The position numbers were made by a program, and so were the translations under genes. Below, piece by piece: positions 23,037 through 34,199 of a stretch of 64,000 bases of DNA (position 1 is its first letter; each line of letters opens with the position of its first letter). The notes under the pieces are model-generated. The model worked only from the letters and a program-made list of their open reading frames with translations, made no database searches and was not told the DNA's origin. The stretch lies in NCBI GenBank assembly GCA_003255025.1, contig QANY01008651.1, positions 434,001 through 498,000 on the forward strand, written 5' to 3'. The stretch comes from Datisca glomerata (lineage: Eukaryota; Streptophyta; Magnoliopsida; Cucurbitales; Datiscaceae).

Positions 23037-25304
23037 TGTTGGCGGTTATGTCCTCAAAGCATGTGTATTGACATTTTGATATGAAATTTAAAGAGGATTA
23101 CATTTTTCTTATAATTATTGTTTAAATTATTATTGAATAATTTATATAAATATATGAAAATTTCATATTCATTAATGAGACTATGATCTTGTACTAGTAC
23201 GAGAAGATTATGATCATAGATAATGAATAAAATTGTCAGCAACATATTAAAGTATGAAATTTTTAATGAATGGTTGCTAGTACGGTTCACTAAGCATTAT
23301 GAATACGTGTAATCTAAATCTAGATCATTGATGTGAATATACATCTTAGTGAATGTACTTTACATAATAAGATTATATATGACATGATCGATGTGAATTA
23401 ATATCTTCATTAACGTGTCATATATCATAAAAATTTAATACACATCAATTCAGTGATCATATGTAGATCAGTCTGAATTCTGAGTAGTCATGAACTCTTA
23501 TGCATGTCTATTGGATCTTTTGATTCAATCGTTAAGGTCTGTTTGTTAATCAGAATAGTGACTTCTATTTTGGAGATTCAGTGATGTGGATGGCTAGAGA
23601 CATGATCTTACAAGATTAAGAATCTAAGTTTTCCTAACGAATCGCATATTGGTTGCCTTAAGTGTTAATTCTACAAGTGAATGGTTATTGAGCTTAAGTT
23701 TATAATAAGATTATAAATTAGCCATTCACTAGTGGATTAATGAAACTTAAGGATCAAGAAGTAATTAGAAGGGTAAAATGGTAATTTTGATCAGTTCTAA
23801 TTTACGAACCAATAATTGGAGGAGATAACTACATGAAATGATTATGTTAGTGGACTACATGAGAATACTCTAAAAATACATTTTATAATCTCTAAGAGTG
23901 CAATTTTATATTTATAGTGAAGTAATAATTGAATTAATAAATAATATTATTTAATTAATAATATTTTTTATTAGAGTTTAGGATTATAGGTTCATGGTTC
24001 CCAAGTCACCTCTATACCACGTTATCTAGAGTGTGAATATTTCAGGACATGAGAAAATTACTGACTTGCAAAAGAAATTTTTATTCTGGGCAAGTACATA
24101 ATCATGATATAATTATGTATGATTAATTAATTAAGTTATTTAAATATTTAAATCTAATTTTCAGAAATTATATATATAAATAATTATCGATTTTTTTAAT
24201 TATCGATAAGTGAGACAGAATATCTAATTTGTGAAATTAGATAATTAAATTATTATTAGATAATAATTTAAATCAATTAAATCTGTTATTTGTGAAATAA
24301 CAGAAACGTTAGTTGATAGGGATGATCATATATGTTAATTTTGAATTAATTGATATTAAGATAGTTATCTGATTAAAATAAATATTTAATTCGCAGTAAT
24401 TATCATGTGTCAATCACTGATAAGGTATCAGAAATTGATATGGATTACTGTGGTGTCACGTGACACTACAGTAGCGAGTGTGCAACACTGTATTGCCACA
24501 TGACACTACAGTGGTGTCGTGAAGCACTGTGCTGGTTCACAGCACACTGCAGTGCCATGTGACACTGCAGTTGTGCACAATTTTAGTGGGTCCCACTATA
24601 ATTGGTAATTTTATAATTAAATATTATTTCAGTTTATCCCTAAAAATTTGATATGCCATTATCTAGAATATATACAAATATTATTCTAATGGCCTAGGTT
24701 GTTGAAAATAAGAGGAGATAATCAGTTGATAAGATCACCAATTCATCAATCAAGAGTTGAATAGAGAACACAATTGGTGTCAGAGAGATTTTCTTCTCTG
24801 ATTAAACGTTAATCAAATCTCTAAAAGAATAATCATCACGTTCTTTTAGAGAATCGTCTCACTAATGTCCTTCTCAGTAAATATCTAGATCTCATGTGTT
24901 GAGACATCTAGAGACAGAAAAAGTGTCTTGTAATATTCTACGTGCCCACACACGTCCTAGTGCGTTGATGATTGACTTGGAAGATCTTGGTGTGGATCTC
25001 GAAGTCTACTGATCATTGAAACGATTTCGTGAGAACGAGGATCGATTGGTTTTTGCAAGGACCCTCGATATAAACTATAAGAGGTATATGATTCTTAACC
25101 TTGTATGTTGTAGATTTAACTTATAAATATATAATGAATCCTGAATTATTAAACAAGAGTTTTCAATAAAAGTTTTTATTTGGTTATCGTGGCGTTACAC
25201 AAGTTTTATTTTATTAAAAGATCTGATTTTTATTAAATGCTTAATTTTTTTAAAAGGCCACACGCCTCCACACTTCCGCTGCGCGCGCTCCGCGATGACC
25301 AGCA
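23037..25304 (+). repeat. 3' LTR of copia B
   Basis: 2268 bp, TGTTGGCGGTTATG to CGATGACCAGCA, colinear with the 5' LTR along its whole length apart from indels. Palindrome-rich block at 24440-24600. Confidence 0.9.
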
Positions 25305-25309
25305 GCTAC

Positions 25310-26202
25310 CTACACCAAAAACTATATATTTCATTTTTATTGGTTATGCAATTAACAGTAGTTCGTATCGGTTCTTTATGTTTGAATCTAGCAATCCTGA
25401 GACTCACAAGAATACGATAATGGAGTGCAGGAATGCATCATTCTTTGAACATGTATTTCCTTAAAAATCTAAGGAAGAGCCAAGCTCTTCAAAAAGGTTT
25501 CTTGGGACTAATGATGAAGAAGATAGTCTGGACCAAGATGAAGAAGTCAAGATAGAACCTAGAAGGAATAAAAGAGTCAGGACAGAAAAATATTTTGATC
25601 TTGATTTTTTGACTTATATGATTGAAAGTGAACCAAGAACTTTCAACGAAGCTGTGAACTCCAATGAAGGTCCTTTTGGGAAAGAGGCCATCAAGAGTGA
25701 AATTTATTCAATTTTGTAAAGTCATACTTGGGAATTAGTGGATCTTTCACCTGGTTGTAAACTTTTAGCTTCCAAGTGTATTTTCAAACTACAAGGCTAT
25801 ACTTGTAATTAAAGGCTGGAGATAGAAGGAAGGTCTTGATTATTTTGATACATATTCTCCGGAGTCGAGAATAAACTTCATTAGGATGGTAATTGGGATT
25901 GCAATGGCACAATTCTTCAGAAACTCTTGCAGAACCAGGAGGATGTTCATGGACAAAACGAACATAATAATGAGAACTGAACTATTTCAGGGATGACTCA
26001 TGTGTGTAGTATGTCATTGTTTACATAAAAGGTCGAACAATTTAAACACTGTGTCTACTGGTTTGCTAGTAAAGTAAACATACTTACAGAAGGGAAGGTT
26101 CAAAGGGTAAAACCTTCCTATCCTATGCAGGATTCAGAACGTAGAATTCTATCATCATGTCTGTCATGTCGTTGGTCGTCAATTTTCATTCATGTGGGGA
26201 AT
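25310..26202 (+). pseudogene. Copia A integrase C-terminus and RT N-terminal remnant
   Basis: Continues copia A after the nested element: FIFIGYAINSSSYRFFMFES with NTIMECRNASFFEHVFP (integrase end, about 25330-25460), then RRNKRVRTEKYF and a TFNEAVNS/AIKSEI stretch and CIFKLQ (RT start). LDYFDTYSPESRINFIRM follows near 25835-25890. After about 25990 nothing of the RT palm, catalytic box or RNase H is recognisable. The sequence then runs into TGTGGGGAAT and the 3' LTR. Confidence 0.78.
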
Positions 26203-27324
26203 TGTTGGAAAATTGAGTATTTTGTACACCATTTTCGTAGATCAATTTTGGACAAATTTTTAGGTGAGACCCGCTACGTAAAAGTGTAATTGGATATTTC
26301 AGTTCTCCTCTGCGAGTACATAAAAATCGACTATCAATGTGTCAAAATTGGCTTTGGGATGGATGAAAAATTATCTCCCAAAGTGAGCTAAATGAGAATA
26401 AAAAAATAAGAGGGAATTGTAAAAAATTCACATTGGAAAGGGAGAAAAGGTTGGAGTGGTATATATTGAGATGCTAGTATCAAGAGTGGTAACTTGATAA
26501 GGCTATAGGCCCTCTCTTATTGTGACCACTTCTAAATGGGGCAATGGACTGTGTTTTGCTCTAAATTTATTTTTCCTCCTCATAGTAAGCCTAAAGGTAA
26601 TGAAATATGGAATATTTTTGTAAATTAAGGCTCAAAACGTTTTTTATTTTTACAGATTAACTCAAAAATATTTTGGACTTAATTTTTTGATTAAATGGCC
26701 TTTTAATGGGTTAAATAGCCTTTATTACACACCTACCCCATAAGTAGTATAAAATGAGGAATTCTCCTCCTCATTTTACACACAAAAGAAGGTTTCAAAT
26801 TCTCTTTTACTCTCAATATTTGTTCTCCGTGTTTTTGCTTATTTCTCTTCAAGTTTTCTTGGTTCAATTTTTATTCAATCTGGTTCTGTTTCGGTTTGGT
26901 CCGATTCGGTTTATTTTCGATTCCGTCGATGGTTTCATTTTTCAGTTCAAGTCTTAGTTTTAGGTTGTTACTCTGGTGGTAGAATTCTGGAAAGTTCTTT
27001 CAATCAAGGTGGTAAAGTTGGGTGCTATACAGCTGTCTCAAATCGTTTTATCTTGAGAAACAGACGTTGTTATTAACTTTAATACCGCAAGTGAGGGGGC
27101 GTAATTGTTTTAAGAAAACTGTGCAAACATGACCCAGTTTGATTTTCTATTATTTCGTTGCTCTGCATGTATTGTTTTAACGTTGGTAGATACTCTACTT
27201 AACATTTCGTAATTATATATTACATTACTTTCCGTAACCATATTATTTACATGTTACAACTAATGTATTTACAGAATGATTGTATTATTATTATTATTTT
27301 CATTTAATCTTATAATGCAATACA
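26203..27324 (+). repeat. 3' LTR of copia A
   Basis: TGTTGGAAAATTGAG to CAATACA, colinear with 12316-13439. Confidence 0.75.
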
Positions 27325-27329
27325 CTATT

Positions 27330-28350
27330 TTCATTATTAAAGAGGCCTATAACCTCTTTACGGTGATCCTGAAAATGGGGAATCCTTGAGAGAGTAGATC
27401 AGTGGGACAAGAATGGAAAAATCAGCATAATCAGGTACGATGCACGGTGGCTGCATTGCTAATAGAAATGGCTGCTGGAAGAATCGTCGTTTATAAATAT
27501 TTGCACTGCAAGAGGCCTGATGTCCTATCCGAGTAGCTCAATAAGGCATATTAGTTTGTTATGCTAGACAAATAAATGGCAAAGAGGAAAGGAAAAGGCA
27601 ACAACCATGCGTCCAGGACCTTGCCCAAGGAAAAAGGGGATAATAGAGTCTGATGGGACACGTCTGATCATAAAAGCGACACGAGGCGCTCCCATGAGAG
27701 AGAGTGTGTCGGTGATAGGTTCGAACCCAGAGGCAAACCTGAGTTTAACTTACCACCTTCGATATTCACCCTGCGAGAGCTAGTTCACCAGGTAGAGGGA
27801 AAAATACTTGCTACCAAAACCTCTAAGGCTGAAAACTAAGAGGGTAAGAGAAAAGACCAAGCTAAATACTGCTATTATCATCGAGACCACAGTAATAAAT
27901 CGAACGATTATTGGAAGTTAAAACGAGAAATAGAGTATTCTTAAAGGAATACTTACAAGAATGGGCAGGAAAATGTGTGAGGACCAAGGAAGGGGGTAAA
28001 CCCCTTGGGAATGTAGACCAAAGAGTAGTACACGTGACACACGGGAAATCTCCAGTGACGGCCCAACAAACGCATCAAGGAGAAGGCACGTCAGAGCTGT
28101 TCGACTACCGATATACTCCTCAAGCACCTTACCTCATATTGAAGCCAAGCTCGATTAACAGTTTTCACATGAAAACACGGTCGGCGTTCACTACCCTTAT
28201 GACGATGCCTTGGTAATTTTACTTGATGTGGCAAATTGCCTCGTCAAATGGATTTTAGTAGATCCGAAAATTTTGGCTGACATCATTTTTCTCTAGACAC
28301 TGAAGAAGATGGGAGTGTATGAGTCTTTAGATATATATCTAAGAGCCAAG
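27330..28350 (+). mobile_element. Ty3/gypsy relic, right part (gag end, protease start)
   Basis: Continues the gypsy gag broken at 12310. The frame reads FESSI|FIIKEAYNLF across copia A, then an ESLRE-like block and, near 27870-27930, a CCHC-like knuckle region (YCYYHRDHSNKSNDYWKLKREIE). Further on, ALVILLDVANCLVKWILVDP and LKKMGVYES (about 28210-28330) follow the protease pattern of Tat-type elements, but the D-G-S-S-A catalytic stretch is decayed (VDPKILADII). RT and integrase are not present; the relic ends near 28350. Confidence 0.65.
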
Positions 28351-28591
28351 TTCTTGCAAAAATTTCTACCAATGTCATCAATATATTATTCTCATCCATC
28401 ATCAAACAAATCATATTCCATAATTCTAAAAAATATATGGAATATATATTTCAACACAAAATTTTTAATTGTAAATTTCTAGATAAAATAACTATAATCA
28501 AGTTTTCTAACAATGACGTGGCGGTAATCAAATCTAAAATGATTTATAATTTTAATTGAGAATGTTAGGTCAAGAAAAGGTATAGTAATAA

Positions 28592-28870
28592 TACTACAAG
28601 AAAAATAAGGTATGCCGGCGGTTGTGTCATCCGCATGGCACAACCACCGCCCAAAAAAAGTGGCGGTACCTTTTTCGGGCGGTTTTTAAAAACTACCACT
28701 TGATGTTAATATTTGGCGATAGTTTTTCTAACTGCCACAAAATATTTATATTTATTGGCGGTTTCTCCCAAAATTACAGCTAAAGGTCATATTCATTTAC
28801 CAATTCCGGCAGTTTTTCTTTAAATTAGAGGCGGTTAAGGAACCGCAGCCAAAGGTACTTTAACTACCTA
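28592..28870 (+). mobile_element. CACTA-type transposon terminus
   Basis: TACTACAAGAAAAA at 28592 matches the common plant CACTA terminal repeat CACTACAAGAAAA except for the first base. It is followed by subterminal repeats in both orientations: CGGCGGTTGTG/CACAACCACCGCC, GGCGGTTTTTAAAAAC and TTCTAACTGCCAC, plus GAGGCGGTTAAGGAACCGC. This clustering of short inverted GGCGGTT/AACCGCC words is typical of CACTA ends. The opposite terminus was not found, so only one end, or a truncated copy, is supported. Confidence 0.6.
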
Positions 28871-29649
28871 CTTTGATCCTTGAAACCCTAGCTACGAGTT
28901 CTTTTCTCCCTCAAACCCCCGCTAGTACTGTCCATGATGCTCCTTGTTTACTCTTTTGGTGTTTGGCTATATGCTTGAATTTGGTTAATTACCAAAGCCC
29001 ACCAGTATTTGTATTCTTCTTTTAAAAAAATTGGGGCTAGAAAAGAGAATCTGATTAATGAATCTTGATTCTTCTCTTCTTTTCCCTTTCTTTCATTATG
29101 CACATAAGTCTTGTATTTCAATGCAGTTTATATCGGGGGCTTTTCCCACTTTGGGTTCGAAATCTACCATGTAATATATCTGTCACTTTAATTTTTAGAT
29201 CTTTACAATCTACAATTTAGACTTATGAACTTATATATAACACCGAGCATCATGCATTGAATGAGTAATTGTGAGCATAAATTTTATATTTTTTGCCATC
29301 CCTTTACCATCTTACAGTTTATTATTGGATCTTAGAAAATAGCCTTGGCTACAATTTGCTCAATGATATACTACCTTGCATGATATTGGACAGTTTTTTT
29401 TATTGATTTAGTTCTATTTTTGACTTGATTATACCTCTCTCGGCTCTATATTTCTAGTGACTTCGTGCCTGGCAGTTCGATGCAAGTCATATATGTTATT
29501 ATTTTTGAAGTTAAAAAGATCAATATTTTGTTCATTTTGCCAAGTCAACTAGCATTTGCCAAAATCTTGCGTTAGATTTTAATTGGTAACAAAATTTGAT
29601 TTTTTCTGAGATGCTATGGTGTATTGTATGGGGTTTATAAGATTTATAT
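28871..29649. other. Non-coding stretch, possibly CACTA interior
   Basis: No supported reading frame. It begins with an AAACCCTAG-type leader-like sequence and a CT-rich stretch that could be promoter or leader sequence carried by the CACTA element, but nothing coding follows before the LINE 3' end. Confidence 0.4.
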
Positions 29650-30827
29650 CTTGTTTTTATAAAAGCTAAAAATCTACATAGAAAAATTACTCGGAAAGAC
29701 AAATGTCAACAACAATAGAGAGTGTTGACTCCCACCAGTAAGAAGAAATCGGAATGGAAAGGCCAAAACGGGCGATGCGGTGAGCTGCTTGGTTGCACGA
29801 CCAAGAGATATGGTTGAGCTTAAACTCTTCATCTCGGCTAAAAGAGATTTACAAGGATTCAGAAAAAAGCCCCAGCTCCAAACAGGCATCCAAATTATTA
29901 GATAAAGCCACGATAAGCTCCAAGCAACCTTACTCTTGCACAATAACATGGGATTATTTCCACAATAACATGGGATTATTTCCCCTCCCAACGTCTAACA
30001 AAAGCTCCAACAACCTTACTCTTGCTGTCCCTAAAAATACCCCCAGCTGCACAACGATTTTCACCCACTGCACCATCAACATTTAGCTTTAACTTGCCAA
30101 CTTCAAGTCCTACCTCCTGGAAGAAAGCCGGGACCGGGGGGCGCAAACTCAGCAACATAATTTTCAATCCAAGAAAAAGCATCAAAATTTGGACAAAAAA
30201 AGGCCCTTCATGGGTTTATTTCTAAAACTCCACTCCCCAACAGAGCATAACAAATTTAAGAGTTGAGTGTCTGTCAAGGTGGGAGTGTTACAAAATAATG
30301 GCTTCCATCATAGGCAAAATTTGGCACTTTAACGGCAAAAAAGATGAGAAGCCAGCCTTCTTCCAAGTATTTTTAACAAGAGGGCAGAACAGTAAAGCAT
30401 GCACAGAAGAATAAAAAAAGCCACAAAACTTACATTTATCACTATCACTAATTTCTCTTTTGAAAAGATTGGCTCCGGTAGGAATAAGGTCCAAAGACGC
30501 TCACCACATGAATATCTTCACCTTATTGGGGATAGCTAGCTTCCAGAGACGTTTCTACCACCACGAATCACCACTTCCTTCTGAACTAGAGGCTGGAAAG
30601 TTATGGGACAGACCTAAGAGATACCCGCTTTTCACTGAGTAAAGGCCTCTTTTGTCAAAATGCCAACATAATTCATCACTAACAGGGTTCAGAGCCAGAG
30701 GGATAGAGAGGACAGCTTCTATGTCTTCCGACCTTAATAGGTGAAAAAGAGTTTCCCGATCTCACATGTTTCTGGAAATAAGATCTACCAAACGAAGATT
30801 ATCCACTCCCAAGGCTGAGGAAATGGC
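29650..30827 (-). mobile_element. LINE H, 3' part (zf-RVT and RNase H)
   Basis: Minus-strand C-terminal part of an L1-type ORF2. In protein order: SALGVDNLRLVDLISRNM and a SVKSGY-type linker (30820-30590), NKVKIFMW (about 30520), a zf-RVT zinc site (CKFCGFFYSSVHALLFCP, 30430-30370), and an RNase H start LKLNVDGAVGENRCAAGG with ISWSCNQAAHRIARF near its end (30105-29760). Frameshifts are present. At its upstream end (30827) it abuts copia C; the matching upstream LINE sequence lies at 35984-38873. About 40 codons that should connect the two parts are missing (inference). Confidence 0.75.
29939..29982. repeat. Perfect 22-bp tandem duplication in LINE H
   Basis: cacaataacatgggatt... occurs twice in immediate succession (29939-29960 and 29961-29982), within the RNase H segment, where it shifts the frame by one base (22 = 7x3+1). 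Confidence 0.93.
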
Positions 30828-31300
30828 CATCCATCTGTCAGATTTCATAATCGAGGGTAGCAACAATAGACATGAGAATTCAGATGGATTTAAGCATGAC
30901 CACTGATGAGAAAGTATCATCATAGTCAATACCTTCATTTTAGGTATAGCCCTTGGCTATTAGCCTAGCATTGAATGTCTCCACATTCCCATTCGGACGT
31001 CTTTTTTTCTTATAAATTCATTTACACTCTACGAATTTTATCCCTTTAAGAGGATCTACAAGTTTTCAAACTCCGTTCGAGTACATCAATTGTATCTCAA
31101 CTTTCATAACTTCTTGTCATATATTTGCTTCAGAACCAGCCATGGCCTGTGAGTAGGAGACATATTCATCATGATCCTTATATGATATTGTTGTTAAGCC
31201 ATCTTCATAAGACATGCACATGTGAGGCTATCTAACAACCCTCGTACTACATTGAGGCTTCATAGGCTCTTCCAAAAAACTGAGATTAATAAACAGCACG
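30828..31300 (-). pseudogene. Copia C RT N-terminal fragment
   Basis: Minus strand, in order: RVVR, SYSQAMAGSEAN, QLMYSNGV, KLVDPLKGIKFVECK, IYKKKRRPNGNVETFNARL, AKGYT, DYDDTFSSVVMLKSI and DYEI-QMD. This is the RT start of a SIRE/Tork-like copia polyprotein. It stops exactly where copia sequence gives way to LINE sequence, ahead of the TAFLNG and YVDD motifs. Confidence 0.8.
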
Positions 31301-31499
31301 TAAAACCATAAAATTGATATTGAATGAATTTAATAGTTCCAACATATATGTCTGATACTAGTACTCAATTTCCTCAACAGAAATTGAACTCACCCTCGGC
31401 AAGCTTTCTGATTTCCTTGAGCTCCTAAAAGCAACAACATATATGGTTAGTGGCTGCATAGTCTACAATCCACAAAAAAGTAGAGTCAGTCACATAACA

Positions 31500-32300
31500 A
31501 ACTTAGTAACAAGTAATATACCTTTAGATCTCAACTCCTTGAGATAGTTTGAGAAGTTGGGTATCCAATGGGCAGGGGCTCCACAATGATGACACTTGTA
31601 TTTCGACTTGTCCACTTTTGTAGAGTGTCCTTATCTTTTACAACTTTCAAGTTCTTTTTTGCACCAGAGTTGAAAGGCTTGCTTTCAATAAAGTTTGCAT
31701 CTTCAGTCTTCCTCTTGCCATTCAGAAATAGGGCCTGAGCAGCTTGCAGTTCCTTCATTAGTTCAGGAAGTGAGTACCTCAACTTATTCATCAAATAATT
31801 AAGTTTGAAGTTCTCAAAAGTGTCAGACAGAGTCTCAAGGATCATATCAACTCGTGTCTCGCCATCTACCTCAGCACCCATGATCTCTATCTTATTCAGA
31901 TAACTAATTACCAACATCATATGTTCTCTAACAGGAGTTCCATGTTTCATCTTGCAGTTCATGAAGCTTCGCACAACAGCCTATTTGGCTTGACGACCCT
32001 GATCTCCGAACATTTCGGTGATGTTTAATATCATATCAGCGGCTATTTCAATGTCTGATATTTTTGTTGTAACACATTGCTAAGAGAAGTCAAGATGTAT
32101 CACCTGGTGATCTCATCAGAACGTAGCTAAGAAGTATAAGCATCATTTTTCTCTTGAGTCGATTCAGCAACAGGCTCAAAGGGACAAGAGATGGTGAGCA
32201 CGAACTTGTGCTTTTCTACCTTCACCACGATATCAAGATTACGTTTCCAATCCACATAATTTTCACCAGTAAGTAAATTTGTTCTCATTTAAGATAGTTG
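31500..32300 (-). pseudogene. Copia C gag with zinc knuckle
   Basis: Minus strand: LTGENYVDWKRNLDIVV near 32275-32225 (gag start), KHKFVLT, then VREHMMLVISYLNKIEIMGA and MILETLSDTFENFKLNYLMN (about 31935-31790) of the UBN2 gag core. A Lys-rich linker follows, and a shifted-frame CHHCGAPAHW-like knuckle near 31595-31560. The 147-codon open stretch 31531-31974 is the best-preserved part. Upstream stops show it is not translatable as a whole. Confidence 0.82.
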
Positions 32301-33474
32301 AGAGTGAGGATAGCGACATGATTACTAAAAAGAATAAATAAAGTGGTATAAATAAATATTCAATCATTTAGGAAAATATGATGCATTATACAAATACTTA
32401 AATATTTAAAAATCCAATAAAAAATATTTCTTCCATGATGTTCCGATTAACAATGGTATCTTGTCTCATTTAAGGACAGCGTACAAGCTATCTCCTATCG
32501 CATCAAGACTTCTCTCATTTGGTTAACGCTTCTCAACCAATCATCAATAGTTTTGATCACCTTGGCCCCATTGTTAATGAGACAAGATATCAATGTATTC
32601 CGCTCTAAGTGTTTAACCAACGCATCGGTATTAAAATTTTCCATGAACTAACAGTCCGTCTTGGAACGGTCCTACCTCACCACTTCCTTTACAAGTTTTA
32701 GATTCTTAAGCAATTCGATGACTCAAAGCGACATGATTCTCAAATACTTCCCACTGAAGAAAGGACCGCTAGGGTGGTTCTAAACCATTCCTTGTGCCAC
32801 GATCAAATTTACGTTGGGGACCTTGGGAACGTTTCAACGTAAACGACCATCCCACTTAGTTTAAAAAAAATAGATTTTTCTTTGTTTTTAAAAAAAATAT
32901 AACTTTTTGTAAATTTGAAAAAATAAGTTTTGAAAATTATAAGCTCTTATAAAATTTAAATCACAATTTAAACTTTATAACTTTTATAAAATTCACATTG
33001 TATTTAAATTATAACACATTATAAATTTAAACTACAATGATGCACGTACATGCAACATGACATTTTGATATTGGCATATCCATATTTTTATTTGACATGT
33101 TATATGATATTAGAGATTAATAATAAATAATCTATTTAAAATTAACCTCTCTATGACTCATTTCTAATCACAACCTATAAAAATAATAATAAATAAATTA
33201 TAATAATTTAAATATTAATTTTCATGGCTTCTGTAATCTTCCTATTCTCCTTCAGAAATTCCCATCAATTTGTAAATCTTTACAAAAATCCAGTCCCATT
33301 TTTAAAATTTAAATTTCACTTTATAATTTAATTTTCTAACAATTTTTACTTTGATAAATAAATAGTAAATTAATCAATTGATTTATTTTTAAAAATAATT
33401 TATAAAATAAATTATAATTAATTAGTGTTGAAAATTATCGAATTAAATAAAAATATTTTTAGGGATTGGATTGG

Positions 33475-33672
33475 GCAAAACCCTAAGATTTCCTGCATCC
33501 AAAAGTTTTCAAAAACCTCCAGATTTCCTGAATCCTAAAATTACCAAAACCTCAAAGATTCCTAAACCCTAAAGTTTTCAAAAACTCAAGGTTTCCTATA
33601 ACTCTAAAGTTTTCAAAATCTCAAGGTTTCATAAACCTAAAGTTTCTAAAAACTCAAGGTTTTCTAAACCAT
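33475..33672. repeat. Imperfect ~30-bp tandem repeat
   Basis: About six degenerate units built on cctaaagttttcaaaaac followed by tcaaggtttc. Units vary by a few bases and in length. Confidence 0.7.
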
Positions 33673-33837
33673 AATTAGGAAACCTACAACAGTGAGCGAT
33701 GACGGCAAGCAGAGGAGTGGGGAAGCATGCGATGGCGCGGCTGCAGTAAGTGGTGGCGGTGACGAACGACGACGACGAACTGTGATGAATGGCGACGACG
33801 AACGGTGATGAACGGCGATGATTAACTATGACTTTTC

Positions 33838-34155
33838 TTGCGGCGACGGATTTACATGGAATTTAAAGATATAAATTATGCAAAAATTAAATTATATCAA
33901 ATCTTATGCTCAATTTCGGCATACTTCAATCCTAAAATTGAAAATAAACACCTAGAGCTAATCGATCGGGATCCATTCATAAAACACATCCAAACATTCT
34001 TTGAATCTACCATACAAACAATATATGACAATATCTCAACATCTATTGATAAATACCTAATTACTAAATATGCACAATCAAGAACCCAAGGCTCTTATAA
34101 CAATTGCAGGATCGAGTTTTATGAAACATTTTATGATCATGCATATTTAGATTGA
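33838..34155 (+). other. Unassigned 105-codon open frame
   Basis: Open frame antisense to the copia C leader. The predicted peptide is hydrophilic with helix-like stretches (for example DPFIKHIQTFFESTIQTI) and no motif I recognise. The first codons are in the GAC-repeat region. No splice or promoter evidence; it may be chance. Confidence 0.15.
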
Positions 34156-34199
34156 CGTATTTAGAAAATGTGAAAATAATATTATATCTTTCGTGTATC

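Larger units (their letters stand above)
14886..25304 (+). mobile_element. Copia element B, full length with internal inversion
   Basis: A 10.4-kb Ty1/copia element with 2.2-kb LTRs, a Met-tRNA-type primer site, a long leader, gag-protease-integrase-RT-RNase H remains and a polypurine tract, nested in the integrase of copia A. About 727 bp covering most of RT is inverted (21331-22057). Stops and frameshifts are present throughout, so it is not autonomous. By eye I count about 12 substitutions in the first ~155 aligned LTR bases, so the insertion is not recent. A solo LTR of the same family lies at 57894-60061. Confidence 0.9.
12316..27324 (+). mobile_element. Copia element A, interrupted by copia B
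   Basis: Ty1/copia element with recognisable LTRs (12316-13439 and 26203-27324), inserted in the gag of a gypsy relic. Without the nested element B and its duplicated target it would be about 4.6 kb. Coding remains, in order: gag start at 13462, a decayed zinc knuckle, protease, integrase (interrupted at 14885), integrase C-terminus from 25310, and an N-terminal RT fragment. Most of gag and the RT C-terminus/RNase H are deleted. No clear Met-tRNA primer site follows the 5' LTR. Inactive. Confidence 0.8.
32301..34199 (-). other. Leader region of copia C
   Basis: Non-coding region between LTR and gag, resembling in position and length the 2-kb leader of copia B. It contains an imperfect tandem repeat (33475-33672) and a run of GAC/GATGG-rich short repeats (33690-33830). 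Confidence 0.45.
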
